Below are positions 17,085 to 25,254 of a DNA stretch of 41,978 nucleotides, in pieces. Source of the DNA: an uncultured Lachnospiraceae bacterium. GTDB lineage: Bacteria; Bacillota; Clostridia; Lachnospirales; Lachnospiraceae. The position numbers were made by a program, and so were the translations under genes. The notes beneath the pieces were generated by a model that was not told where the DNA came from, ran no database searches, and worked only from the letters and a program-made list of their open reading frames with translations. How positions within the stretch are numbered: position 1 is the stretch's first letter; every line of letters starts with the position of its first letter. The DNA is taken from positions 1-41,978 of the forward strand of contig ONEJ01000027.1 in NCBI GenBank assembly GCA_900316805.1, read 5' to 3'.

Positions 17085-20000
17085 CTACTCCCTCCCTTCC
17101 TCATTTGCCTTATTATCTGTCTTATGCTTCCCCTCATTTTTTGCGTTTTCTGTACGCATCAAATCCATTACATCCTCTTTTTTCATGGAGTCCAGATCTA
17201 GAAACCCATACCCCGGAATGCGGCTTTTTACTCCGCACACAGAGCCATAAGGGCAGTAGGTGCAGCTGCACTCGGCTTTGTAGCGGTAGGGATTTATCCC
17301 AATCTTTCCCCCATAGATGTCTCTTCCGATCTCTGCAATCTTCCCTCTGGAATACTGCTCCATCACCTGAAACTCCTCTGTGGACGCCACATGGGAACGG
17401 GCCGTAGAAAGTTCTCCGTTCTTTTTCAGTTCCACCGGAATGACCGCAGAGCGGCCTTCTAAATTCTCATCCATCGCCCGGTAAATCTGCTCATCGTCGT
17501 TGACCACGCCATCGGGACAAAGAGCCTTTAAAAGCGCCTGTTCTGCTTCCTGCTCTGTCAGGTTGCCTTCATCCTGCAGCACCGGATCGTCAATATGGTA
17601 ATAGAGGATTCCACCCGGCTGCAGATCCTGCTCCTGATATTCCTTCGCCATCAGCTCCATGGCTGCATCCAGATAGACCACCAGCTGCAGGGAAAGCCCC
17701 CGGTAAAGCTTAACCATATCGAACTGTGCCTTTCCGGATTTGTAGTCGATTATTTTAATCGAGATTTGATTTTCTTCTTTGAATGTATCTATTCGGTCAA
17801 TTCTTCCCACCAGATGCATTTTCACATCTGACGGCAGCGTATAGGAAAGAGCCCCCACATCCTCCATCTCCGAGAAGGAAAGTTCAAACTTCTCCGGCAC
17901 AAATTTCCCCGCCCGGACCTGCTTCGTCAGAGCCCAGACGGTCTGCTGAAAGATTTCCCCCATGCGCTTAACCTGGTATGTATTTTCAGCGGTGGCATAA
18001 AGGCCTATATTCGGACAGGCCTCCAAAGCTTCTCCCATGGCTTCTGCCGCCATGGCTTCCCGGGCATCGTCCGGAATCCCAAACCAGTCGTACTTGGACT
18101 GCTCCAGCTTCCGGCTGTAACGCTCCAAAGCATCGTGATAGATATTTCCCATGTCCACCCCTTCAAAGCTGCTCTTCTCACGCTCCCGAAGCTGCAGCCC
18201 ATAAGCAAGGAAATGGGAATAAGCACAGGAAGCAAACCGTTCCAGTCTGGTAATACTCTCTGCCGGTTTTCTTCCGTATAAGGCCAGCGCCACCGCCCGG
18301 CTAATAGGTTCCTCCTCATAACAGACATAGGGAGCCTCTAAAAGCTGTCTGGTCTGCTGTCCCACCTGCCCTTCTTCACAAAGCAGATAGTGGGCAAGAC
18401 CATACCAGTCCTCATCCCGTTCTCCGCGAATCAGGTAAGAGAAGGCAGCCTCCTTTGTATAGAAGTCCGGTCGTGCCTCCACCTCTTCATACTCCACTTT
18501 TACCATTGCCGGGAAAAGCTTCTGTAAAACTCCAATCAAATAGGAAGGTCTTAGGGCATGTCCCTCCCGGTCAGATTTGACATAGCTGATATAAAGTTGT
18601 TCCGATGGTTTTGTTAAATTTCGGTACAAATAAAACCGCTGGACGAAAGCCAGCTGTCTGGCCCCTGGAGCCAGCTCCACATCCCGGGACAAAAGCAGCT
18701 GCCTCTCATACTCGGAAATAATACCTCCTGCCTTCGCCTCCTTAGGGATGATACCGTCATTCACCCCGGCAAAAAATAAAATCTTAATATGATTGAGTCT
18801 GGTTCTCTCGATATCTCCAATGGTCACACAATCATATCCCGGCGGAATGGAGGCAACGGTCGCTGCGGAGAGCCCGGCATCGAGAATTTCGGAGAATTTT
18901 TCTATATCAAGTTCCTCTTCTCCTAGAAAATCATAGTATTTTTCCAATAATTCAATGATGATTTTATAAATTTGGCCATATTCCCCGGACTTTGTCTGCT
19001 GTCCCTGCTCCAGAAGGGACTGTTCTTTGTCCCACAACTGCTGTTCGCAGTCTAAGGCTGTAAACAGTTCATACACAGCAACAATCCCATCCCGAACCTG
19101 GGCATCCTTTCGCATAAACACCTGCCAAAGAGGTTCCAAAACAGCCGTGATTTTTCCCCGGAGTGTCTCCAGCATTTCCTGATCATACAGGGATTTCTGC
19201 TTTGGTGTTTGAGCAAAGCGTTTGCTCCAGGCCTTATGTCCCCGGATTCCTGTGGCCAGCAGATAGCTGTCCAGCCGGTCAATTTCCTCGTCCGAAAAGT
19301 CACAGAACCCGCAGCGCAGAAAATGGATCACCGCCTCATAACTGTAATCGCAGGCTACAATCTCCAGCGCTGCACGAATCATCTCGATAAAAGGATGAAA
19401 CAGTACCTCCTGGGTCGTATCCAGAAAATACGGAATATCATAGGTAGTAAACACCGGCTCCACATAGCTTTTATAGGTTTCCACCGAGCCCGTTACCACG
19501 GCAATTTCCCGGTAACGATACCCTTTTCGAATCAGTTCGTTGATTTTCCGTGCGATCAGAACCAGTTCTTCCCTGGGAGAGGTGGTAACGGAAAGATGAA
19601 TTTCTTCCGGTTTTTCTTCCATTCTTCCTGCCTTTGGCCGGAACAGGTTTTGTTCCAGAAAAGCAAGGGAGGGAGATTTCACAAACCGTTTCTCCTCACT
19701 TTGCGCCAGCACCACCGGCTCTTTCACTTCTACTTGAAGCTTTCCGGCCATTTTCATCAGAGAGGCAATGGTCCGCTTAGACAGATCAAACAGTTCCTCA
19801 CTTCCCCTGCTGTGGTAAAAATCTTCCTGATGGTCGATGGTAAGGGTCACATAGATTTGTTCCGACACGCACAAAAGCTCCCGCAGCAGATCATTCTGGA
19901 TCGGTGTGAATCCGGTAAATTCATCCAGCAGAATCACACTGCCCTTCAGAAGCGCCGAACGTTCTGCCAGATCCTTTAGAACATGAAGGATCTCCTCTGC

Positions 20001-20528
20001 GGTCATGCAAGTGCCCGCAAGAAAATCTTCGAAGGCATTGTACATGGCGCAGACATCTCCCAGCTTTGCCCTAAGCACCTGAGGAAGCGTGGAATCCTCT
20101 GCCAGCTTCTTAAGCTCCTCCGGGGAAATATTGTACTGCACCAGCTCGGAAATCAGGGATTTTACCTCTCCGATATAGCCCATGCGGCTCATATTTGGCC
20201 TCAGCACCGTAAGGGACTCCTCTTCCTTCTGGGCAAGTCTGCGCAGCACCAGGTTTTTTCCGGTTTCATCCAGCACCTTAAGGTCTGTGATTCCTAATTC
20301 ATCGAACACACGATAGGCCAGACGCTTGAAACTCAGCACATCGATATTCATGATGGCATGGCCCGGCGCCAACTCCACCAGCTTCTGCTGGGTCTGCAGG
20401 GTAAACTGCTCCGGCACGATCACCAGATAATTTTTGTCCGGGTGAAGGCCGGCTTCTTTTACGATTCTGCCGTAAATATATTCTGTTTTTCCACTTCCGG
20501 ATGGACCCAGGATAAATTGAAGAGACAT
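17085..20528 (-). CDS. addB: ATP-dependent helicase/nuclease subunit B (AddB)
   Basis: A protein of 1147 residues beginning MSLQFILGPSGSGKTEYIYGRI, the Walker A motif of AddB. The ATG at 20528 is preceded by AAAGGAGA; the frame is open 20 codons further, but without a ribosome binding site. The C-terminal nuclease domain includes IDYKSGKAQFD, and a four-cysteine iron-sulphur staple is visible: one Cys in LERFASCAYSHF (near residue 790) and three in ECSCTYCPYGSVCG (near 1100). AddB recognises the Chi-like sequence and contributes the second nuclease. It opens the addB-addA-maf operon. Confidence 0.97.
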   Translation of the reverse strand: MSLQFILGPSGSGKTEYIYGRIVKEAGLHPDKNYLVIVPEQFTLQTQQKLVELAPGHAIMNIDVLSFKRLAYRVFDELGITDLKVLDETGKNLVLRRLAQKEEESLTVLRPNMSRMGYIGEVKSLISELVQYNISPEELKKLAEDSTLPQVLRAKLGDVCAMYNAFEDFLAGTCMTAEEILHVLKDLAERSALLKGSVILLDEFTGFTPIQNDLLRELLCVSEQIYVTLTIDHQEDFYHSRGSEELFDLSKRTIASLMKMAGKLQVEVKEPVVLAQSEEKRFVKSPSLAFLEQNLFRPKAGRMEEKPEEIHLSVTTSPREELVLIARKINELIRKGYRYREIAVVTGSVETYKSYVEPVFTTYDIPYFLDTTQEVLFHPFIEMIRAALEIVACDYSYEAVIHFLRCGFCDFSDEEIDRLDSYLLATGIRGHKAWSKRFAQTPKQKSLYDQEMLETLRGKITAVLEPLWQVFMRKDAQVRDGIVAVYELFTALDCEQQLWDKEQSLLEQGQQTKSGEYGQIYKIIIELLEKYYDFLGEEELDIEKFSEILDAGLSAATVASIPPGYDCVTIGDIERTRLNHIKILFFAGVNDGIIPKEAKAGGIISEYERQLLLSRDVELAPGARQLAFVQRFYLYRNLTKPSEQLYISYVKSDREGHALRPSYLIGVLQKLFPAMVKVEYEEVEARPDFYTKEAAFSYLIRGERDEDWYGLAHYLLCEEGQVGQQTRQLLEAPYVCYEEEPISRAVALALYGRKPAESITRLERFASCAYSHFLAYGLQLREREKSSFEGVDMGNIYHDALERYSRKLEQSKYDWFGIPDDAREAMAAEAMGEALEACPNIGLYATAENTYQVKRMGEIFQQTVWALTKQVRAGKFVPEKFELSFSEMEDVGALSYTLPSDVKMHLVGRIDRIDTFKEENQISIKIIDYKSGKAQFDMVKLYRGLSLQLVVYLDAAMELMAKEYQEQDLQPGGILYYHIDDPVLQDEGNLTEQEAEQALLKALCPDGVVNDDEQIYRAMDENLEGRSAVIPVELKKNGELSTARSHVASTEEFQVMEQYSRGKIAEIGRDIYGGKIGINPYRYKAECSCTYCPYGSVCGVKSRIPGYGFLDLDSMKKEDVMDLMRTENAKNEGKHKTDNKANEEGRE

Positions 20529-20615
20529 AGAATGAAGATTCTCCTTTCTTCTGCATGTGCTGCGGGCGGATGGAAATATTTTTCCCATTACCCAGGTGGG
20601 GGAAATCTAAATCTG

Positions 20616-20640
20616 ATAAGTGAAAAAGCATTTTCACTAA
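20616..20640 (-). terminator. Hairpin after lrgB
   Basis: The minus strand reads AGTGAAAA, TGC, TTTTTCACT immediately at the lrgB stop codon. The stem is A/T-rich and its T-run lies inside the right arm, so it may be a weak terminator between lrgB and addB. Confidence 0.4.
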
Positions 20641-21329
20641 TAAATTGGGGAGAATAACAGGGACACCACTACGGTGAGTAATCCCGATACCGCAATGGAC
20701 AGACTGCTCATAGCACCTTCCACCTCCCCCAGTTCCATAGCCTTTGCGGTTCCCATGGCGTGGGAAGCAGAGCCAATCCCGATACCTTTTGCCACAGGAT
20801 CTGTGATATGAAACAGCTTGCAGATGCTCTCTGCAAACATATTTCCAATAACACCGGTAACCACAATGACCGCAACAGTGATGGTGACGATTCCTCCCAA
20901 TTCTTCGGAAAGCCCCATACCGATGGCTGTAGTAATGGACTTCGGCAGCAAGGTCACATACTGCTGATGGTTCAGATGAAACAGCATGGACAATACCAGT
21001 ACACAAAGCGCTGAAGTTAGTGTTCCTGACAGAATGCCGGCCATAATGGCCTTCCAGTTGTTCTTCAAAGGCTCAATCTGCTCATAGAGGGGCACCGCCA
21101 GTGCCACCGTTGCCGGTGTCAGAAAATACGACAGATACTTTGCCCCTGCCTCATATGTTTCATAATCCACACGGAACACAAGCAGGAAAATGATAATCAG
21201 CGCAATAGAAATTAAAAGTGGATTAAATATTGCAAGTTTCAGTTTTTTCTTAATCAGTGCACCTGCTTCATAGGTAAGTATACTAATAAAAATTCCAAAA
21301 AACACAGAGTTCTGTAAAAATTCATTCAT
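20637..21329 (-). CDS. lrgB: LrgB/CidB family membrane protein
   Basis: This 230-residue multi-pass membrane protein is a member of the LrgB family (YohK-like). The conserved segments are FLTPATVALAVPLYEQ, PKSITTAIGMGLSEELGG and a C-terminal GIGSASHAMGTAKAMELGEVEGAMSSL. LrgAB and CidAB were named for control of murein hydrolase export and are now linked in several Firmicutes to pyruvate or related carboxylate transport. It follows lrgA in the same direction after a 119-base purine-rich gap. The ribosome binding site is GAAGGAAG. Confidence 0.93.
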   Translation of the reverse strand: MNEFLQNSVFFGIFISILTYEAGALIKKKLKLAIFNPLLISIALIIIFLLVFRVDYETYEAGAKYLSYFLTPATVALAVPLYEQIEPLKNNWKAIMAGILSGTLTSALCVLVLSMLFHLNHQQYVTLLPKSITTAIGMGLSEELGGIVTITVAVIVVTGVIGNMFAESICKLFHITDPVAKGIGIGSASHAMGTAKAMELGEVEGAMSSLSIAVSGLLTVVVSLLFSPIY

Positions 21330-21448
21330 TACTTTTTTCTTCCTTCTCTAATTCTTTCTAGCGATTATTTTTCGTGTATTTTTTCCTCGAGTCTCTCTTT
21401 CATTATTTCCTCGAATTTTTTCTATCATTTTTTCTGACTTTTCTCATT

Positions 21449-21820
21449 TTAGCTGTTTCCATTTTTTTGATTTTTTGGGGATTTCCGGATCATCGCCTGA
21501 GTCACCATTCCGGAAATGCCCATAACCAGAATGGTGGACACCACAACGATCACACAAACCGGCAGTAAAATCGTTCTTAATTCACCCCAGCTTTCCAGAA
21601 GACCGACGCCCGCCGGAATAAACATCAGAGGCATCACGGTAATCAGCAAATTCGCAGTCTCCCTGATCTGGGGCAGCTTTACCCAGCCTGCCAGCAGGGC
21701 GATAAATAACAGCACCAGCCCATAGATGCTGGCCGGAACCTGCATGGGAATCAATGCGTGGAGCACTTCCCCCGCAAAAGAAAATGCCAGTATTATAAAA
21801 AATTGTCTCAGGTATTTCAT
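21449..21820 (-). CDS. lrgA: CidA/LrgA family holin-like protein
   Basis: The 123-residue protein has four hydrophobic segments and the family signature ALIPMQVPASIYGLVLLFIAL in the first half, then MPLMFIPAGVGLLESW and a basic C-terminus (RKSPKNQKNGNS). It is the small partner of LrgB in a holin-like or carboxylate-transport pair. The start has a GAGG-type site. No LytS/LytR regulators lie next to it in the window. Confidence 0.92.
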   Translation of the reverse strand: MKYLRQFFIILAFSFAGEVLHALIPMQVPASIYGLVLLFIALLAGWVKLPQIRETANLLITVMPLMFIPAGVGLLESWGELRTILLPVCVIVVVSTILVMGISGMVTQAMIRKSPKNQKNGNS

Positions 21821-21965
21821 TTCTCTTTTCCTCTTTTCCAGTTCTATTCAAGTCCCCTATGATTTTTCTATAACTCTTCTCTTCAAGAGACCCACCAAAT
21901 TTATCCAGTCTTATAAATGAAATCATCTGCAAAACTCTACGGAATTTCAAATACCCAGGGTTCGC

Positions 21966-22538
21966 CTACAGAATTCCGCACCGATTCAGGTAGTCAAGAA
22001 TCACTTCCACTGCTTCCTCAATACTAAAAACTGAGTCATTGATACACAGATCATAATTTCCCGCATATCCCCACTCCTGCCCGGTGTAAAATCTGTGGTA
22101 TTCTTTTCGTCTGCGATCGGTTTTATCCAAAGTTTCCTCCGCATCCTGTCTACTAACCCGGTGTTTCTCCATCAGATGAGCAACCCGTTTGTCCTTGTCC
22201 CCGCTCAAAAAGATTCTTACTGTCCCCGTTGTTTCCTTGTAGGCATAGTTGCCACATCTGCCCATGATTACACAGGAATCCTCTCCCACTACCTCTTTCA
22301 AAGCTTTTTCCGGGGTCTTTCTGGCAATTCCAAGCTGTTCCTCCTCATCAATGACTGACAAAAATATATTGCCTTCCTTTTCCTCGTAAAAGGAAGGATA
22401 TTTCTCGTATACGCCTCTTTTTCTGGCAAGTTCTTTAATTTTCTCCTTATCGTAAAAAGGAATTTGAAGTTTTTCTGCCAGCTGCATGCCGATCTCATCG
22501 CCGAAGCAACCGCATTCTCTTGCTATTGTAATAATCAT
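21966..22538 (-). CDS. Cytidylate kinase-like family protein
   Basis: A 190-residue protein of the cytidylate-kinase-like family. It begins MIITIARECGCFGDEIG, where the usual GxxGSGK loop is replaced by ECGCFGDE as in many members of this group, followed by LQIPFYDKE, VIMGRCGNYAY and DKRVAHLMEKHRVSRQDAEE with the lid-like arginines DRRRKEYHRFYTG. The true nucleotide substrate of these proteins is not established. I start it at 22538, where AAGGA lies five bases upstream; the frame is open to 22634, but that extension would translate the upstream 8-bp tandem repeat. Confidence 0.82.
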   Translation of the reverse strand: MIITIARECGCFGDEIGMQLAEKLQIPFYDKEKIKELARKRGVYEKYPSFYEEKEGNIFLSVIDEEEQLGIARKTPEKALKEVVGEDSCVIMGRCGNYAYKETTGTVRIFLSGDKDKRVAHLMEKHRVSRQDAEETLDKTDRRRKEYHRFYTGQEWGYAGNYDLCINDSVFSIEEAVEVILDYLNRCGIL

Positions 22539-22554
22539 ATGTGTGTCCTTCTTT

Positions 22555-22602
22555 CCAATATTCCAATATACCAATATACCAATATACCAATATTCCAATA
22601 TT
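22555..22602. repeat. Tandem repeat of the octamer CCAATAT(A/T), six copies
   Basis: Six uninterrupted 8-base units fill 48 bases between the metallopeptidase stop codon and the ribosome binding site of the kinase-like gene. The last base of the unit varies between A and T. Slipped-strand copying could change the spacing or, if the upstream ATG is used, the frame, because 8 is not a multiple of 3. Confidence 0.95.
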
Positions 22603-22614
22603 TCTTTGTAGAAT

Positions 22615-23190
22615 TTACCGGATACCGATATCATGAAGCCTCTTCTGATACTCCTTGTATTCCGGCATATAGGCCTGCACCAGTCCCCAGAATTTCGATG
22701 AATGATTCATGTATACCCGGTGCGCCAACTCATGCACGATCACATAATCCATCAGTTCCTGTGGAAGATAATGCAGCCGGTAGTTGAAATTCAGATTGCC
22801 TTTACTGCTGCAACTGCCCCAGCGTCCTTTCTGGTTACGAATATGCACCTGTCCATAGTCTACCCCCATAAGCGGCGCATAATGTTCCAGCCGATCTATA
22901 AAATGCTGACAAATCATATCTTTTTCTGCCTGTCCCAGTGAATCATAGGGAGGGATGCCGTATTGTTCCTGCTGTTCTTTTCTCTGTTCCGCCCGTTGTT
23001 CCATCTGATGCCGTTTCGTCAGGATCCAGGCTCTGTGTTTCTCCATGAACTCCAATGCCTCCCTGTCCTTCACACATTTGGGTGCCCGGATTACAACGCT
23101 ACCATCTCCAAACACCTGCAGGGACATAGTTTTTCTGGCGCTGCGAACCAGTTCCGCGGATAGCGTTCCATCGGAGGACTGTATGGTCAT
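22615..23190 (-). CDS. YgjP-type (DUF45, M48-like) metallopeptidase
   Basis: This 191-residue protein has the architecture of the YgjP/DUF45 family: a beta-rich N-terminal part (SARKTMSLQVFGDGSVVIRAPK), a basic coiled helix (EQRAEQRKEQQEQ), the conserved RNQKGRWGSCSSKGNLNFNYRL, and the zinc motif VIVHELAHRVYMNHSSKFW with HExxH-type residues HELAH and a later His as third ligand. These are predicted cytosolic SprT-like metalloproteases, often found with restriction or repair functions; the substrate is unknown. The ribosome binding site is GGAGAA. Confidence 0.9.
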   Translation of the reverse strand: MTIQSSDGTLSAELVRSARKTMSLQVFGDGSVVIRAPKCVKDREALEFMEKHRAWILTKRHQMEQRAEQRKEQQEQYGIPPYDSLGQAEKDMICQHFIDRLEHYAPLMGVDYGQVHIRNQKGRWGSCSSKGNLNFNYRLHYLPQELMDYVIVHELAHRVYMNHSSKFWGLVQAYMPEYKEYQKRLHDIGIR

Positions 23191-23738
23191 ATTTCTCCTT
23201 CTTTCTTAAATAATTACATTTAATTTAAATCGTTTTTGAGCAACTTCTTTTTTGTTTTTCTGCCTGCTTTAGGCTTTTCAGCGATAAAGCATATGCAGCA
23301 ACTGAATTTACACGGCAACCTCCAGCAAATCAGCAAGCGATCGCTGGAAATGCATAAAAACAAGAAGCTTTCTAAATTATAATACAAACAAAAGTGACCC
23401 ACAAGCAGAAAGTCGGCTCATTTTTCTTTTCCCAGAACCACTTTAGTAACCTAATTTGGGCGGTGTACATGGCTTTTTTACGTATACGCCCATTTTTTCA
23501 GAAATAATGGGCGTATCGGATTTTTATATCCTCCACCGCCCATTTTCAGCCATTCATATCCATTTTTCATCCATGATTTGGGCGTATAGAAAATAAATTG
23601 CTTCCAGCGCCCATTTCTCGTTTGATGTTCTCTCAAATGAAGATATTCTCTCAACCGAAGAAAATCTTGCTCATCTGTACAGCGAATAACAGGCACATGA
23701 ACATGAATCTGTTTTCAATCGTACGGCATCACCATATC
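23191..23738. other. 548-base gap without a convincing gene, containing GGGCG/CGCCC repeats
   Basis: Between the metallopeptidase and hydF no frame has a ribosome binding site. Short open frames (23478-23696 and 23364-23470 on the minus strand) encode Trp/Lys-rich peptides made largely from repeated motifs. In 23453-23620 the motif (A/T)TGGGCG alternates with its reverse complement CGCCCA six times, including TATACGCCCATT (23483-23494) and AATGGGCGTATC (23506-23517), which form a good hairpin. It may act as a terminator or a palindromic repeat cluster. Confidence 0.6.
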
Positions 23739-25025
23739 CTACGGCATCACCACATGCTCCAGAATTCCGGTCAGATGGGCAATCACCACCCCATAATTCG
23801 TCATAGGAATCTGCTGCTGCTTCGCCCGGTCAATTCTCGCCATCACATATTTTCGGTTGAACATGCAGGCGCCGCACTGGATCACCAGATCATACCCAGA
23901 CAAATCCTCCGGGAAATCTGTTCCGCTGACATTGTCGATGGTGAGTTTCTCCCCGAAACGCTTCCGAAGCATTCTTGGAATCTTCTCCCTTCCAATGTCT
24001 TCTGACAGAGGCGCATGGGTACAGCATTCTGCGATCAAAACTCTTGACTGCTCCGTCAGGGAATCAATCTTCTTCGCCCCTTCCACATAGTAGGGCAGAT
24101 CGCCCTTATAGGCGGCAAACAATACGGAAAAAGAGGTCAGCATACTCTCCTTCGGCTTGTGTTCATAGACATAACCAAAAACCTGGGAATCCGTGATGAT
24201 GAGCTTCGGCGGCTTTGCCAAAGTGGAAAGAGCCGGCAGAAGCTTGTCCGTTGTGACGCTCATAACCAGACATTTCTTATCCAAAAGTTCTCTGGTGGTC
24301 TGCACCTGCGGCAGGATCAGACGCCCTTTCGGCGCCTGGATATCCTGGGGCATCACAAGCATTACCAAGTCATTTTCCCCTACCAGATCTCCGGTGATAA
24401 ATCGTTCACCGAAATTCTCCGGCACTTTTCTTGTAAGAGCCTCCTTTACCCGGGACATTCCTTCCCCGGTGGTGGCACTCACCAGCAGAGCCTCCTCTTT
24501 GGTCCGGCTTTTCAGAAAATCAAATAATGGCTTGGGATCTGCTAAATCTGTTTTGTTGATCACAAGAAGTACCGGCGTATTCTTTTCCCTAAAGAACTGA
24601 TACCATTCCAGTTCATCCTGCAAACCTTTTTCCCGGTATTCCTCCTGACTTGTCTTTTCATCGCCAGCTGTTGCCTCTTCTCCCACGGGTACACAATTAT
24701 TCGCCGTTGGCTTTTCGTCCGCCGCAAACACGATCACCGCCAGATCCGTCTTATCCGCAGCCAGTTTCGTCCGCTCCACACGCCGTTCCCCGAGAACGCT
24801 GTCATCATCAAACCCGGCAGTATCAATAATGGTGCAGGGACCCAGAGGATGAATTTCCATTGCTTTGTATACGGGATCCGTCGTGGTACCCGCCACATCC
24901 GCCACAATGGAAACCTGCTGTCCGGTAAAGGCATTGATAAAAGAAGATTTTCCGCTGTTCGTTTTCCCGAAGACACCGATATGAAGCCGGTTAGCCGACG
25001 GAGTATCATTTAATGTCACACCCAT
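23739..25025 (-). CDS. hydF: [FeFe]-hydrogenase maturation GTPase HydF
   Basis: HydF is the scaffold on which the 2Fe subcluster of the [FeFe]-hydrogenase active site is built before delivery to the apo-enzyme. The 428-residue protein begins with a GTPase domain: Walker A GKTNSGKSS (residues 20-28), the switch region VAGTTTDPV, DTAGF and NKTD. A dimerisation region follows. The C-terminal Fe-S domain has the diagnostic CxHx46CxxC motif with Cys335, His337, Cys384 and Cys387. AAAGGAG precedes the ATG. It is the last gene of the maturation cluster, 229 bases after hydG; repeat copy B lies in that gap. Confidence 0.97.
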   Translation of the reverse strand: MGVTLNDTPSANRLHIGVFGKTNSGKSSFINAFTGQQVSIVADVAGTTTDPVYKAMEIHPLGPCTIIDTAGFDDDSVLGERRVERTKLAADKTDLAVIVFAADEKPTANNCVPVGEEATAGDEKTSQEEYREKGLQDELEWYQFFREKNTPVLLVINKTDLADPKPLFDFLKSRTKEEALLVSATTGEGMSRVKEALTRKVPENFGERFITGDLVGENDLVMLVMPQDIQAPKGRLILPQVQTTRELLDKKCLVMSVTTDKLLPALSTLAKPPKLIITDSQVFGYVYEHKPKESMLTSFSVLFAAYKGDLPYYVEGAKKIDSLTEQSRVLIAECCTHAPLSEDIGREKIPRMLRKRFGEKLTIDNVSGTDFPEDLSGYDLVIQCGACMFNRKYVMARIDRAKQQQIPMTNYGVVIAHLTGILEHVVMP

Positions 25026-25091
25026 ATAAAATTCTCCTTTCTATTCTGCTTTTTACAATTCCATCTATCACACTTAATTTCTCTTTTTACT

Positions 25092-25218
25092 ATACTTGTA
25101 CACCGAATAATACGTTCCCAGCCATATGACTTGTCTGAATTTCCATCTGCTTCGTTGGATTTTCTAGCCGTAGCCACCGCTACGCCATCGGAAATCCTCC
25201 TTGCATATGAAAATTCAT
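25092..25218 (-). repeat. Structured 127-bp dispersed repeat, copy B
   Basis: This is the inverted partner of the repeat at 4-130, the same length and about 90% identical. The nested hairpin is kept (CGTAGC/GCTACG; outer stem with one mismatch), with the loop changed to GGTG. It lies between hydG and hydF, in the direction of their transcription. A frame of 70 codons (25228 to 25016) runs through it and into hydF but lacks a ribosome binding site, so I do not call it a gene. Confidence 0.8.
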
Positions 25219-25254
25219 TTTTCGTCATACAACTAGAAACTTAATTTTCAATGT

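Noticed and set aside
22539-22634. Longer form of the cytidylate-kinase-like protein starting at 22634
   Set aside because: The extension is translated tandem repeat and the inner ATG has a good ribosome binding site; it is kept only as a possibility in the phase-variation finding.
23478-23696. 72-codon minus-strand frame downstream of hydF
   Set aside because: It starts with GTG without a ribosome binding site and its Gly/Trp-rich part is made from the GGGCG repeats.
23719-23752. 14-base direct repeat at the hydF stop codon
   Set aside because: TGGTGATGCCGTA occurs twice, but a single short duplication at a gene end is unremarkable.
25016-25228. 70-codon frame through repeat copy B
   Set aside because: No ribosome binding site, it runs into the hydF start, and copy A changes several residues; it is better described as a repeat. 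The frame conservation is noted in the repeat finding.
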